Shown one piece after another: positions 6,604-14,651 of a DNA stretch of 64,000 nucleotides (position 1 is its first letter; the number at the start of each line of letters is the position of its first letter). This DNA comes from Planctomycetota bacterium. GTDB lineage: Bacteria > Planctomycetota > UBA1135 > GCA-002686595. The notes under the pieces are model-generated. The model did not search any database. It had not been told where the DNA came from and saw only the letters and a list, made by a program, of their open reading frames with translations. The stretch covers positions 247,025-311,024 of the forward strand of contig DUCM01000021.1 in NCBI GenBank assembly GCA_012959785.1. Direction: 5' to 3'. Position numbers and translations under genes: made by a program.

Positions 6604-7355
6604 TACAGGTCCTCGGAGGAGTCCTCGTCGTCATCCGCGAGGGGATCGGTCTCGGCGCCTTCAGGTGGGCTCGCAAGCTGCTCGCCAGCCTGGGCCGCAG
6701 CCTGCGCCGGTTCGGCCAGGCGCCCCCTGAGCCCCAGGGTCGCGCTGGCCACCCCTGTGGCGATGACCGCGCCAGTCAAGAGGGCCACCGCCGCTTCCGC
6801 CTCGAGGCCCTCGCCGCGGAAGCGTCCATAGAGGCTCAAGCGTTCTTCCGCCAGGAGCTCGAGCTGGGTGATCTCCAGGGTGGCGGGAGAGGGCGAAATG
6901 TTCGAGAAACCGAACTGCAGGATGCGCACACCCCACTGCTCCTCGACTTCGCTCAACTGGCTGATGATCTCCTCCACCATCTTGGCCGTGTCGCGCACGC
7001 TCTCGCGATCCTGGGCCTGGACCACCCGCTGGACCGCCATGACCACCCGGTTCTCGAGGCCCGTGACCAGGTCGTCGATTTCGATGATGGCCTTGCGCAG
7101 ATCCACGATGCGGTACATGACCTTGCAGTCCACTTCATAGACGAGATCGTCTTTGAGCTGGATCGTCTGCGGTTCCAGATTGAGAGTCGTGTGCTTGGTC
7201 TCTTCGACCTCGTACTTCTGGATGATAGGCACCTTGAAGTGCACACCGGGGCCGACGATGTTGCCGGCGCGACCCAGGGTGAACTTGAGAGCGTGCTGGC
7301 CGTCGTAGACGACAACGAAGAGTCCGGTTATGGCACCGAGAAAATCGAGGGACAT
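6603..7355 (-). CDS. SPFH-domain (stomatin/prohibitin-like) membrane protein B
   Basis: A 250-residue paralogue of the next gene. A short hydrophobic N-terminus (MSLDFLGAITGLFVVVY) leads into a band-7 domain (GRAGNIVGPGVHFKVP, then YEVDCKVMYRIVD, residues about 20-175). A second hydrophobic helix at about 187-208 (AVALLTGAVIATGVASATLG) precedes an acidic tail (DPLADDDEDSSEDL). Its tail charge is opposite to that of protein A, which fits a hetero-oligomer held by tail contacts; that is inference. It begins 42 bp after the LysM gene and is coupled to protein A by a 1-nt stop/start overlap. Confidence 0.85.
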   Translation of the reverse strand: MSLDFLGAITGLFVVVYDGQHALKFTLGRAGNIVGPGVHFKVPIIQKYEVEETKHTTLNLEPQTIQLKDDLVYEVDCKVMYRIVDLRKAIIEIDDLVTGLENRVVMAVQRVVQAQDRESVRDTAKMVEEIISQLSEVEEQWGVRILQFGFSNISPSPATLEITQLELLAEERLSLYGRFRGEGLEAEAAVALLTGAVIATGVASATLGLRGRLAEPAQAAAQAGEQLASPPEGAETDPLADDDEDSSEDL

Positions 7356-7397
7356 GGAAAGCTGGGAAGGAGGGAGGCGGGCCCGGGCCCGCTGGAT

Positions 7398-7898
7398 TCA
7401 GGGACGTTGACGGCCTTCTGGGAACAGGGCCTCCCAGGCAGGCAGGCGCAGCAGGGCGCCGGCGGCGAGGGAGTCTGGACCTGCAAGCTGATTGTACTCG
7501 GCCACCCGAGCGGGTACTGGCGCCCGTCCGGTGCCGTAGAACTCCTCGCATATTTTCGAGAGTACGGCGCCCGCCGGCACGCGGTATTCAAAGTCGCTGG
7601 CGGGTTCGGTCGCTCGGGAGCCCGCGGCCTCTCTGGGGTCAGCGAGATCCTTGGGCTGCTCCTGAGCGAGTTCAGTGGCTGCGCTTGGTTCTGGGGGGGG
7701 AGACCAGGAACTAGTGTCCAGCGGCGCAGCGCGGCTTGGGCGTCCGATGGTCAGGGTGCGCCAGGTGCTCTCGCGCTCTTCGATCCCGGCGTCTTGTGGC
7801 GATATCTCCGGCGCCCCGGACGAGGCCGCCCGGGACCGCCAGTAGCCGAACGAGCCCAGCAAGAGAAGCGCCAGGAGCCATCCTACCAGGGCGCGCAT
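7398..7898 (-). CDS. Membrane-anchored LysM-domain protein
   Basis: A 166-residue protein with a hydrophobic N-terminal helix (about residues 4-20, LVGWLLALLLLGSFGYW), a low-complexity linker rich in Pro, Ala, Ser and Glu (about 21-100), and a C-terminal LysM-like repeat (about 102-153, FEYRVPAGAVLSKICEEFYG to LLRLP). LysM domains bind N-acetylglucosamine polymers such as peptidoglycan, so the protein may tie the membrane to the wall. It begins 6 bp after secDF and precedes the two SPFH genes. The link to Sec is by position only. Confidence 0.72.
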   Translation of the reverse strand: MRALVGWLLALLLLGSFGYWRSRAASSGAPEISPQDAGIEERESTWRTLTIGRPSRAAPLDTSSWSPPPEPSAATELAQEQPKDLADPREAAGSRATEPASDFEYRVPAGAVLSKICEEFYGTGRAPVPARVAEYNQLAGPDSLAAGALLRLPAWEALFPEGRQRP

Positions 7899-7904
7899 GG
7901 AGAC

Positions 7905-10880
7905 TCAGTTGGCCAAGACCGCCGCGCCCTTTTGCCCGATCTTCTCCTTGCGCTTCTGGTGCCGGTTCTCGAGGTACAAGAGCGTCGGGCTGGCGATGAA
8001 GATCGACGAGTAGGTACCGACGATCACGCCGAAGCACAGGGCGAAGGCGAAGCCCTCAAGGGCGGAACCCGAACCGTAGTTGAAGACTAAGAGAACCAGA
8101 ACGGCGATGAAGGTCGTGGCCGAGGTCAAGAGCGTCCGCGAGAGGGTCTGGTTGATCGAGGTGTTGAGCACATCGCTCAGGGGGCCGGTCATGCGCGGCC
8201 GGTTTTCGCGGATGCGGTCGAAGACGACGATCGTGTCGTTCAGGGAATAACCGATGATAGTCAGGAAGGCCGCCACCATGGGCAGGCTGAGTTCCGCCTC
8301 CAACAGGTTGAACTGGGTCGCGATAGCCAGAGCCCCGAGGGTCATGAGCACATCGTGTACGAGGGCAGCCACGGCGGCGAAGCCGTAGGAGTACTCGGCA
8401 AAGCGCACGCGGATGTACATGACCACGGCGAAGAGGCTGACCAGGATCGCCAGAATGGCCTTGTCGCGCATCTCGCCCACGACCTGGGCACCCACCATGG
8501 AGCTCTCGGGAATGGGCTCGGCCAACAGATAGCTGGCGTCGGTGGAGTCGCGCTGGTTGTTGAACAGGTTCGAGATCGAAGAGGTCAATCTGCTCTCGTC
8601 GCCGGTGACGCTCTCGCTGGCGGTGAAGGCGTAGGCCCCATCAAAACCCGCCACCGGCTCGACGGCCACCGTACCGAAGCCGCCGCTCTGCAGGAGCGCC
8701 TGGATGTCCGCCGTGGGGTGGGACTCGCCAAAGTAGATCTGGCCCGCGGCGCCCGCGCCCTCGAGTTTGGCCTCCACGGGGCCGCGCTGCAGAACACTGA
8801 CCAGAGCCTTCCTGATGTCTTCCTGGCCGGTGTTTTCGGCACCTGCCTCGCGCTCCTCATCGGAGCCCACCAGGGTCTTGTAGGTGATGCGGAACGCGCG
8901 ATAGCCGTCGGTCTCATTACCCGTGGCGCGTAGGGAGACAACATCGGCCGACTTGCCTATGTTGCCCTCGATGCCGCCCACGAGGTCGCGAATGGTCTCG
9001 GTTTGCTCCAGTTCCTGGGTGCGCACGGTGACGGTCATGCCCCCCACGAAGTCGATCGAGAGCTTTTGCTCGTCGGGCTGCGAGGCGAAGAGTCCCACGC
9101 CGCCCAGAAGCAGGATCAGCGATACGGGAATCGTCTTGCGCGCGATCGCCATGAAGCCGACATGGGTCTCACCGATGATTTGGGCCATGCCGAAGCGTTG
9201 GGTGCCGCGGCTCAGGGAGAGGTGCACCAAAACGCGCGTGATGACGAGGGCTGAAAAGACCGCCGAGGCGATACCGGCCATCAAGGTCGTGGCGAAGCCG
9301 CGCACCGGGCCGGTGCCGATGTAGTACAGGACGAAGGCCGTGATGAAGGTCGTCAGGTTCGCGTCGATAATCGTCACGAAGGCCTTGTTGAAGCCGTTCT
9401 CGCAGGCCTGGGGCAGCTTGCGGCCGCGACGCAGTTCCTCCCTGATGCGTTCGTAGATCAGGATGTTGGCATCCACCGCCATACCCACGGTAAGGATGAT
9501 GCCAGCCACGCCGGGTAGGGTCAGGGTCGCCCGCGCGAAGGCCATGGCGCCCATCAAGAGCACCAGCGAACACAAGAGGCTCACGGCCGCGAAGATGCCA
9601 AGCTTGCGGTAGTAAAGCATCATGAACACGAGCACCAAGGCCAGCCCCAAGAGGGCACTGGTGAAACCCGTCTTGACATAGGCCTCACCGAGGCGTGCGC
9701 CGATTTTGTCGGCCTGTTCGATTTCGGGCTTGAGCACCAGGGATCCCGATTGCAGGACGCGCACCATCTCGCTCACCTCGGCCTCGGTGAAGCCGTCGGT
9801 GCCGCCTTCGATGATGAAACTGCCTTGCAGGCGCGCCGAGACCTCGGCCAGGGTGACGATGACATCGTTCAGCACGATGGCCATGCCCTTGCCCTTGTGC
9901 GTCTCGGTGAAGTCGCCGAAGTCGAACTCCTTGGCGGTCGACATGGTCAGGGCCACGGCCGGGTAGCCCAGGCGGTCCTGGGACTTGTTGATGTTCTCGA
10001 GGTCTTCACCGCGGAAGGTCCACTCCTCGCTCTGGTCCCAAACCAGCACGAGGTCCGCCGGGCCTTCCTGGGTCTGGCCCTTGCGGTCGATCACTCGACG
10101 GGGGAACGCTCGCAGCATCTCAAGACCCTCTCGCGTGCGGAACTGCCCGTTGTAGGTCGTGATGGGCACGCCCTGGTTGGCTGCGCGCCATTCGGTGGCC
10201 GCTGTTTGCTCGGCGGTCATGCTCGAGCCCGCGGGAAAGTCGGTGGCTTCCGCGGCGATGTAGAGCTTCATCGCGCCGGGGTTCTCGATCAGCGAGCGGA
10301 TCGGATCGTCATTCTTGAGTTCCACGACTTCGCCAGCCGCGTGGGCTCGAGCCGTGGTGGCGTTGATTCCGCGGCGCAGATCGTAGAGCAGGTTGCCCTG
10401 GCGCGAGTCATAGCTCAAATGCTCGCCACCGATCGCAATGATGGCTCCGGTCAGGGGAAAGCTGTCGAGGGCGACCCTATCGGACTGCTCTAGCGACAGG
10501 GAGCTTTGGGAGCCGTTGATCTCCTCGAGCAGGACCCCCGAGGCCTGGGTGCTCACCACATTGGCGGAGATGGGAATCTCGATCACGATGCGATCGTCAC
10601 CCTGGGCCTTGAAGCTGGCTTCAAGGGTTCCGTAGCGGTCCACGCGGTTGCGCATGATCCCGATCATCTTTTTCATCAGCTCCGCGGGCTGCGCGTGTTC
10701 GGCAGCCGAGATCTTGCCCTCGGACAAGGCCTTGTCCCAGTCGAGTCGGTACACCATCCGTGAACCTCCGGAGAGGTCGAGGCCCATGCGGAAGGGCTGC
10801 TCGGGCAGGACCATGGCCAGGGTGGCTCCCAGGAGGAGCGCAAAGATCAGGAGGGTCTTGCGACCGAGGTTTTCAACCAT
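7905..10880 (-). CDS. secDF: SecDF, fused protein-export accessory membrane protein
   Basis: A 991-residue fusion of SecD and SecF, the proton-driven partners that pull exported proteins across the membrane after SecA/SecYEG. The SecD half starts with a TM helix and the signature MGLDLSGG at residues 32-39. It has a large periplasmic domain to about 400 and then a TM bundle. The SecF half begins with a TM helix near 577, has DFVGGMTVTV at about 610 and ends in TM helices with NDTIVVFDRIRENR. Many bacteria split these into two genes; the fusion also occurs in Bacillus. It heads a minus-strand unit with the LysM and SPFH genes. No yajC is seen next to it. Confidence 0.95.
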   Translation of the reverse strand: MVENLGRKTLLIFALLLGATLAMVLPEQPFRMGLDLSGGSRMVYRLDWDKALSEGKISAAEHAQPAELMKKMIGIMRNRVDRYGTLEASFKAQGDDRIVIEIPISANVVSTQASGVLLEEINGSQSSLSLEQSDRVALDSFPLTGAIIAIGGEHLSYDSRQGNLLYDLRRGINATTARAHAAGEVVELKNDDPIRSLIENPGAMKLYIAAEATDFPAGSSMTAEQTAATEWRAANQGVPITTYNGQFRTREGLEMLRAFPRRVIDRKGQTQEGPADLVLVWDQSEEWTFRGEDLENINKSQDRLGYPAVALTMSTAKEFDFGDFTETHKGKGMAIVLNDVIVTLAEVSARLQGSFIIEGGTDGFTEAEVSEMVRVLQSGSLVLKPEIEQADKIGARLGEAYVKTGFTSALLGLALVLVFMMLYYRKLGIFAAVSLLCSLVLLMGAMAFARATLTLPGVAGIILTVGMAVDANILIYERIREELRRGRKLPQACENGFNKAFVTIIDANLTTFITAFVLYYIGTGPVRGFATTLMAGIASAVFSALVITRVLVHLSLSRGTQRFGMAQIIGETHVGFMAIARKTIPVSLILLLGGVGLFASQPDEQKLSIDFVGGMTVTVRTQELEQTETIRDLVGGIEGNIGKSADVVSLRATGNETDGYRAFRITYKTLVGSDEEREAGAENTGQEDIRKALVSVLQRGPVEAKLEGAGAAGQIYFGESHPTADIQALLQSGGFGTVAVEPVAGFDGAYAFTASESVTGDESRLTSSISNLFNNQRDSTDASYLLAEPIPESSMVGAQVVGEMRDKAILAILVSLFAVVMYIRVRFAEYSYGFAAVAALVHDVLMTLGALAIATQFNLLEAELSLPMVAAFLTIIGYSLNDTIVVFDRIRENRPRMTGPLSDVLNTSINQTLSRTLLTSATTFIAVLVLLVFNYGSGSALEGFAFALCFGVIVGTYSSIFIASPTLLYLENRHQKRKEKIGQKGAAVLAN

Positions 10881-11030
10881 TGGAGAGGGGTGGCCTAAAA
10901 GTGGCCTGCGCGGTGGGCTTGTTGGCGATAGCGCGAGAAGCGGAAGCTCGGGGAGAGGGGGCCAGTCCCCGCTGTAAAGCGCGGCGGTCAGAGTGTGTCA
11001 GGGGGTGAGGTATGTGGGCCTCGGCGCAGA

Positions 11031-11507
11031 CTATTCGTCGCCGGCGGGTTCTTCGGATTCCGGGGCGGGTTCCTTGGCGGCGCGGGCCGCCTTGCGGTCC
11101 GCAGCGGCGGCTTCCAGGGCAATCACGATCTTTGCGTCGCGTTCCTTGTTGCGCCGCGCGCGTTCACCGAGCAATTCCTTCACGCGCGTCTTCTTGCCGA
11201 CGCGGTCGCGGAGGTAGTAGAGCTTGGCTCGGCGCACATCGCCGCGGCGCATGATTTTGATCTTCTCCACCCGCGGGTTGTGCAGGGGGAAGATGCGTTC
11301 GACGCCTTCTCCCTGGACGATTCGACGCACACAGATCGTGGTGCGGATGCCACTGCCGCTGATGGAGATGATGGTGCCGGTGAACAGCTGCACGCGCTCC
11401 TTTTCGCCCTCACGGATCAGGTAGTGAACTTCCACGGTGTCGCCGACATGCACGATCGGGGGCACATCCTTGCCCAATTCGGCTTCCAGGGTTTCGATCA
11501 GATTCAT
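11031..11507 (-). CDS. rplS: Large ribosomal subunit protein bL19
   Basis: A 158-residue protein. Its first 115 residues match bL19 ([20 protein letters not shown], then [11 protein letters not shown] and [19 protein letters not shown]), which sits at the 30S-50S interface. The last 40 residues ([20 protein letters not shown]...) are an Ala/Glu-rich extension beyond the usual length. It follows trmD by about 118 bp on the same strand, the common trmD-rplS order; rpsP and rimM are not next to it. Confidence 0.97.
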   Translation of the reverse strand: MNLIETLEAELGKDVPPIVHVGDTVEVHYLIREGEKERVQLFTGTIISISGSGIRTTICVRRIVQGEGVERIFPLHNPRVEKIKIMRRGDVRRAKLYYLRDRVGKKTRVKELLGERARRNKERDAKIVIALEAAAADRKAARAAKEPAPESEEPAGDE

Positions 11508-11625
11508 CGCTAAGGGGGGGGCGCGGCAAGCGCCTGGGGAAAGGGTTTTGAGGCCGACTGGGCTGGATCGCTTGGGAGCGAGCCGGTTCAGTCATGGGCC
11601 CTTGGTCAGTGTTCGTTTGTCAGTC

Positions 11626-12330
11626 TCAGTCGCCGGCCTGCTGGCCCCGGTTGTCCAGAAGATCAGGTCGGTCGCGCAGCGTTCGCGCTTGCGCTTGTTC
11701 TTGTCGCCACCCTGCTATGCGCTTGTGGTCGCCCGAAAGCAGGACTTCCGGCACTTCGAGGCCGCGAAAGACTCGCGGTCGTGTGTAGTGCGGGTGGTCC
11801 AGTTCACCGCTCTCTTGGAAGGAGTCCTCGAGAGCCGAGCGCTCGTCGCCCAGGACGCCAGGCAAGAGTCGCGCCACGGCTTCGACGATCATCAAGGCCG
11901 GCAGCTCGCCGCCGGACAGGACGAAGTCGCCCACGGAGACCGGTTCGAAGTCGAGCACCTGGGAGATGCGCTCGTCGAAGCCCTCGTAGCGTCCGCAGAG
12001 CAAGAGAATGCGCTCTTCCTCCACGAGGTCTTGCGCATGGCTCTGCTTGAAGCGCCGACCCGTAGGGGTCAGGAGCAGCTTCTTGAACACGCCGTGGCGT
12101 TCTTCAAGCCACTCGATGCACTCGACCACCGGCTCGGGTCGCAACAACATGCCCGGTCCGCCGCCGTAGGGGCGGGCGTCAACGGTGCGATGCCGATTGC
12201 GAGCGAAGTCGCGGAAGTCCACCAAGATAACTTCGGTGGCTTGCTTCTCACGGGCGATGCCCACGATGCTCGTCGAGAGGTAAGGCTCGAGGGCCTCGGG
12301 AAACAGGGTCAGGATGGCAAAGAGCGGCAC
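11626..12330 (-). CDS. trmD: tRNA (guanine-N1-)-methyltransferase TrmD
   Basis: A 234-residue SPOUT methyltransferase that makes m1G37 in tRNAs and so prevents +1 frameshifts. The start was placed at GTG 12330 because the family begins with the strand FAILTLFPE. The longer open frame upstream (to 12555) is Pro/Arg-rich and unlike Trm[10 protein letters not shown] near residue 55 and the SAM-binding trefoil knot [20 protein letters not shown] near 135 are intact. No Shine-Dalgarno sequence precedes the GTG. rplS follows. The 311 bp to ribE on the right is divergent. Confidence 0.95.
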   Translation of the reverse strand: MPLFAILTLFPEALEPYLSTSIVGIAREKQATEVILVDFRDFARNRHRTVDARPYGGGPGMLLRPEPVVECIEWLEERHGVFKKLLLTPTGRRFKQSHAQDLVEEERILLLCGRYEGFDERISQVLDFEPVSVGDFVLSGGELPALMIVEAVARLLPGVLGDERSALEDSFQESGELDHPHYTRPRVFRGLEVPEVLLSGDHKRIAGWRQEQAQARTLRDRPDLLDNRGQQAGD

Positions 12331-12641
12331 GGCGGTCGGGCGGGTTGAGGCCAGGTCAGGAGCTGGCGAACACCTCTTCTTATTAGGGGGGTGGCGTTCG
12401 GCAGATTGCCCGGGGGCCGCTGGGTGTCTGGTGCAGTGGATTTTGGCCCCGCGAGGGGCCACGGGGTAGCCTGGTCTGGCGGGCTTGGGGCCCCCAGAAT
12501 AGCACCCTTGGCCCCACGAGTCCCCACGGAAAAGGCCCAGCAGGGTAGACAGCAAGGCCCCCTACCGTCAAGAGTCTAGCCTGGGCCGCTTGGGCTCCGG
12601 GGCCGTCCAGCCCCAGTTATCCCCTTCCCCCCGCCAGTACA
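12331..12641. other. Divergent spacer between trmD and ribE
   Basis: 311 bp that must hold promoters for both directions. I saw no FMN riboswitch upstream of ribE (no RFN-like conserved blocks) and no gene. An AT-rich CTTATTAGG near 12379-12387 could contain a minus-strand -10. Confidence 0.4.
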
Positions 12642-13304
12642 GTGTTCACAGGAATCATCGAAGCCGCTCCCGCCGTTTTCCATACCGAGGCCCAGGGCAC
12701 CGGTCTGAGGGTCTGGATTCCCGCCCCGGCGGCCGATTGGGCTGCTGACGAGGGCATGAGTGTGGCCACCTCGGGCTGTTGCCTGACCGTGGCCGAGGTC
12801 TGCGAGCCCCTCTGGCAGGCCGGCGTGCCCCGGGTCCCTGGCCCTCCCGGTAAGCGGCTGCCCTCGGGCACACCCGGGGCCACCATGGTCTTCGATCTCT
12901 CGGCCGAAACCCTCGCCCGAACCCACTTCGGCACCCTCGTGGCAGGCACACAGGTCAATCTCGAGCGGGCCATGATGCTCGGCGAGCGCCTCTCGGGCCA
13001 CATGGTCTCGGGCCATGTGGACGGCGGCGCGACCCTTGTGGCTCGCCGCGACTCGGGCGATGGGGGCGAGGTCTTCAGCTTCGAAGTGGACCCCGGCCTT
13101 GAGCGGTACCTGATCGAAAAGGGCAGCGTCTGCCTGGACGGCATCAGCTTGACGGTGGTGGAGCCCGCGGGCCCGCGCTTCGATGTAGCTCTGATCCCCG
13201 TGACCCTCTCAGCCACCAACCTCGGTCCCGCCCAAGTGGGCCAGCGCTTCAATGTCGAGGCCGACCTCGTGGGCAAGTGGATCGAGAAGATCGTGGCGGG
13301 CTAG
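12642..13304 (+). CDS. ribE: Riboflavin synthase, alpha chain
   Basis: A 220-residue protein that converts two 6,7-dimethyl-8-ribityllumazine molecules to riboflavin. It starts with GTG and the family's MFTGIIE. Two homologous beta-barrel halves are visible: about 1-108 (SVATSGCCLTV as the first-half equivalent of the NGVCLTV loop) and 109-205 (SGHMVSGHVDGGATL, then KGSVCLDGISLTV). A Pro/Gly-rich insert (PRVPGPPGKRLPSGTPG) lengthens the first half. The other riboflavin genes are not nearby. Confidence 0.94.
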   Translation: MFTGIIEAAPAVFHTEAQGTGLRVWIPAPAADWAADEGMSVATSGCCLTVAEVCEPLWQAGVPRVPGPPGKRLPSGTPGATMVFDLSAETLARTHFGTLVAGTQVNLERAMMLGERLSGHMVSGHVDGGATLVARRDSGDGGEVFSFEVDPGLERYLIEKGSVCLDGISLTVVEPAGPRFDVALIPVTLSATNLGPAQVGQRFNVEADLVGKWIEKIVAG

Positions 13305-13580
13305 TGCTGTGCTGCGTGCCCGAATTGCACTGCCTCCAAAGGTACTGCCTCCAAAGGCACTGCCTCCAAAGGTACTGACGAGAGCGCTGAGCCGTGGATC
13401 AATGCGACAGTGCACGAGTAGCCAGGGGCCGCGAGGCACAAGACTCCAAAGGTAAAGCCGGGGCTCGCCCGGTGACCCTGGTACAACGCGCAGGCTGCCG
13501 CTCTTCGCGCAGAAGAGGCCCGTGGTGCGCAAGGCTGACTATTGGTGGGCACTCGTCATGGGCGCTTGAGCCGCAGACCA
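13305..13580. other. Intergenic region with 15-bp tandem repeats
   Basis: Between the convergent ribE and TPR genes. It contains three head-to-tail copies of ACTGCCTCCAAAGGT (13329-13373). The open frames crossing it look spurious: they owe their length to the repeats and have no recognisable domain. Confidence 0.5.
13329..13373. repeat. Three 15-bp tandem repeats
   Basis: Units ACTGCCTCCAAAGGT, ACTGCCTCCAAAGGC and ACTGCCTCCAAAGGT lie end to end. A period of 15 would code for pentapeptides. On the minus strand, one frame gives STFGG-type units that vaguely recall pentapeptide-repeat proteins. Confidence 0.85.
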
Positions 13581-14651
13581 CTAGAGTTCCTCGTTGCCGC
13601 CCAGTTCGCGGTAGCGCTCAAAACGCCTTGCCGCGGCTTCTTTCTCCTTGTTTCCCTCAAGCAGCCGCGCCAGATAGAGGTGCGCGGTGAGGTAGCGCGG
13701 ATCCTCTGCCGTGTCGCCCTGCACCAGGGCTTCGAAGTCCCCGCGAGCCAGGCTCGACTGTCCCTGGAAGAGGGCCAGGACTCCGCGGTTGAAGCGCACA
13801 TCGTGGAGCTTCGGATCCAGCTCCAGGGCCCGGTCGAAGGCGCGCAGGGCTGCTTGGGTTCGTTCCAGTTTCCGCTCGACTTCGCCGAGCAGGGCAAACC
13901 CGTCGGCGAACTCCTCGCAGCGCCGGCAGAGTTCCGCGAGGACTTCCCGGGCTCGCTCGTGTTGCTTCGCGCTGATCCAGAGCTGTGCCAGGCCAAGTCG
14001 CGGTAGGGGCGCGTCTGGGTCGGCGCGAATCTGCAAACGGCGCGTCTTGTGGAATCCGTGCCAGGTCGAGAGCTCCTGGCCGCGGTCCCGGCAGAGGCGC
14101 GCCAAATCGAGGTCGCGCCGGGTCAGGGCAGCCCTGGCCAGGATGTGCCAGGCGGAAGGCGCTTCGATGTGCAGGGGCCAGGTGCGTACGAAGTGCTGCA
14201 AGAATGTCTGGGCCTTTTCGCCCTCGCCGCGCCGCGCCAAGGCCTTGCCATACAGGAGCCACGACTCGGGCTGGTCGGAGAAGCGCGGGCTGCTGGCCGC
14301 TTCGCCGGCGAGGGCCGCGAGGACTGCGCCAAGGCGGTCGGCTTCGAGGTCCATGCGCGCCAAACCGAGGTCCACTGCGGCGCGTGTTGCGGGGCTCACT
14401 TCAGCGCCCGTGAGTTGCGCGCGCGCCGCGGCGACAGCGCCGCAACGGGCCAGGGCGCGGGAGCTGAGGGCGATGAGTTCGCCGTCTTTTTTCAAGGCAG
14501 CGCGCTCCTCGAAGGCCGCGCGCGCCTCGCGCACCACCAGCGCCGCTTGATCGAGCTCGAGCGCCGTGCGCCACCTGGCGCGCAATTCTTCGTCCCCCGA
14601 GTCAAGGCAGGCTAGCGGCGCGAGGACCAAAAGACAGGCAGCCAGGCTCAT
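13581..14651 (-). CDS. TPR-repeat protein with signal peptide
   Basis: A 356-residue protein. The start was set at ATG 14651, giving the signal sequence MSLAACLLVLAPLACLDSG. The ATG overlaps the TGA of the ASPIC gene (ATGA). LAPLAC could serve as a lipobox. The rest is helical TPR-like repeats (SWLLYGKALARRGEGEKAQT, AQAALRAFDRALELDPKLHD-like and YLTAHLYLARLLEGNKEKEA units). TPR proteins mediate protein contacts. ASPIC-UnbV proteins next to TPR proteins are a recurring pair in Planctomycetota and Acidobacteria, as I recall; the role is unknown. Confidence 0.8.
   Translation of the reverse strand: MSLAACLLVLAPLACLDSGDEELRARWRTALELDQAALVVREARAAFEERAALKKDGELIALSSRALARCGAVAAARAQLTGAEVSPATRAAVDLGLARMDLEADRLGAVLAALAGEAASSPRFSDQPESWLLYGKALARRGEGEKAQTFLQHFVRTWPLHIEAPSAWHILARAALTRRDLDLARLCRDRGQELSTWHGFHKTRRLQIRADPDAPLPRLGLAQLWISAKQHERAREVLAELCRRCEEFADGFALLGEVERKLERTQAALRAFDRALELDPKLHDVRFNRGVLALFQGQSSLARGDFEALVQGDTAEDPRYLTAHLYLARLLEGNKEKEAAARRFERYRELGGNEEL

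Noticed and set aside
12360-12641. Possible FMN riboswitch ahead of ribE
   Set aside because: None of the conserved RFN blocks could be found.
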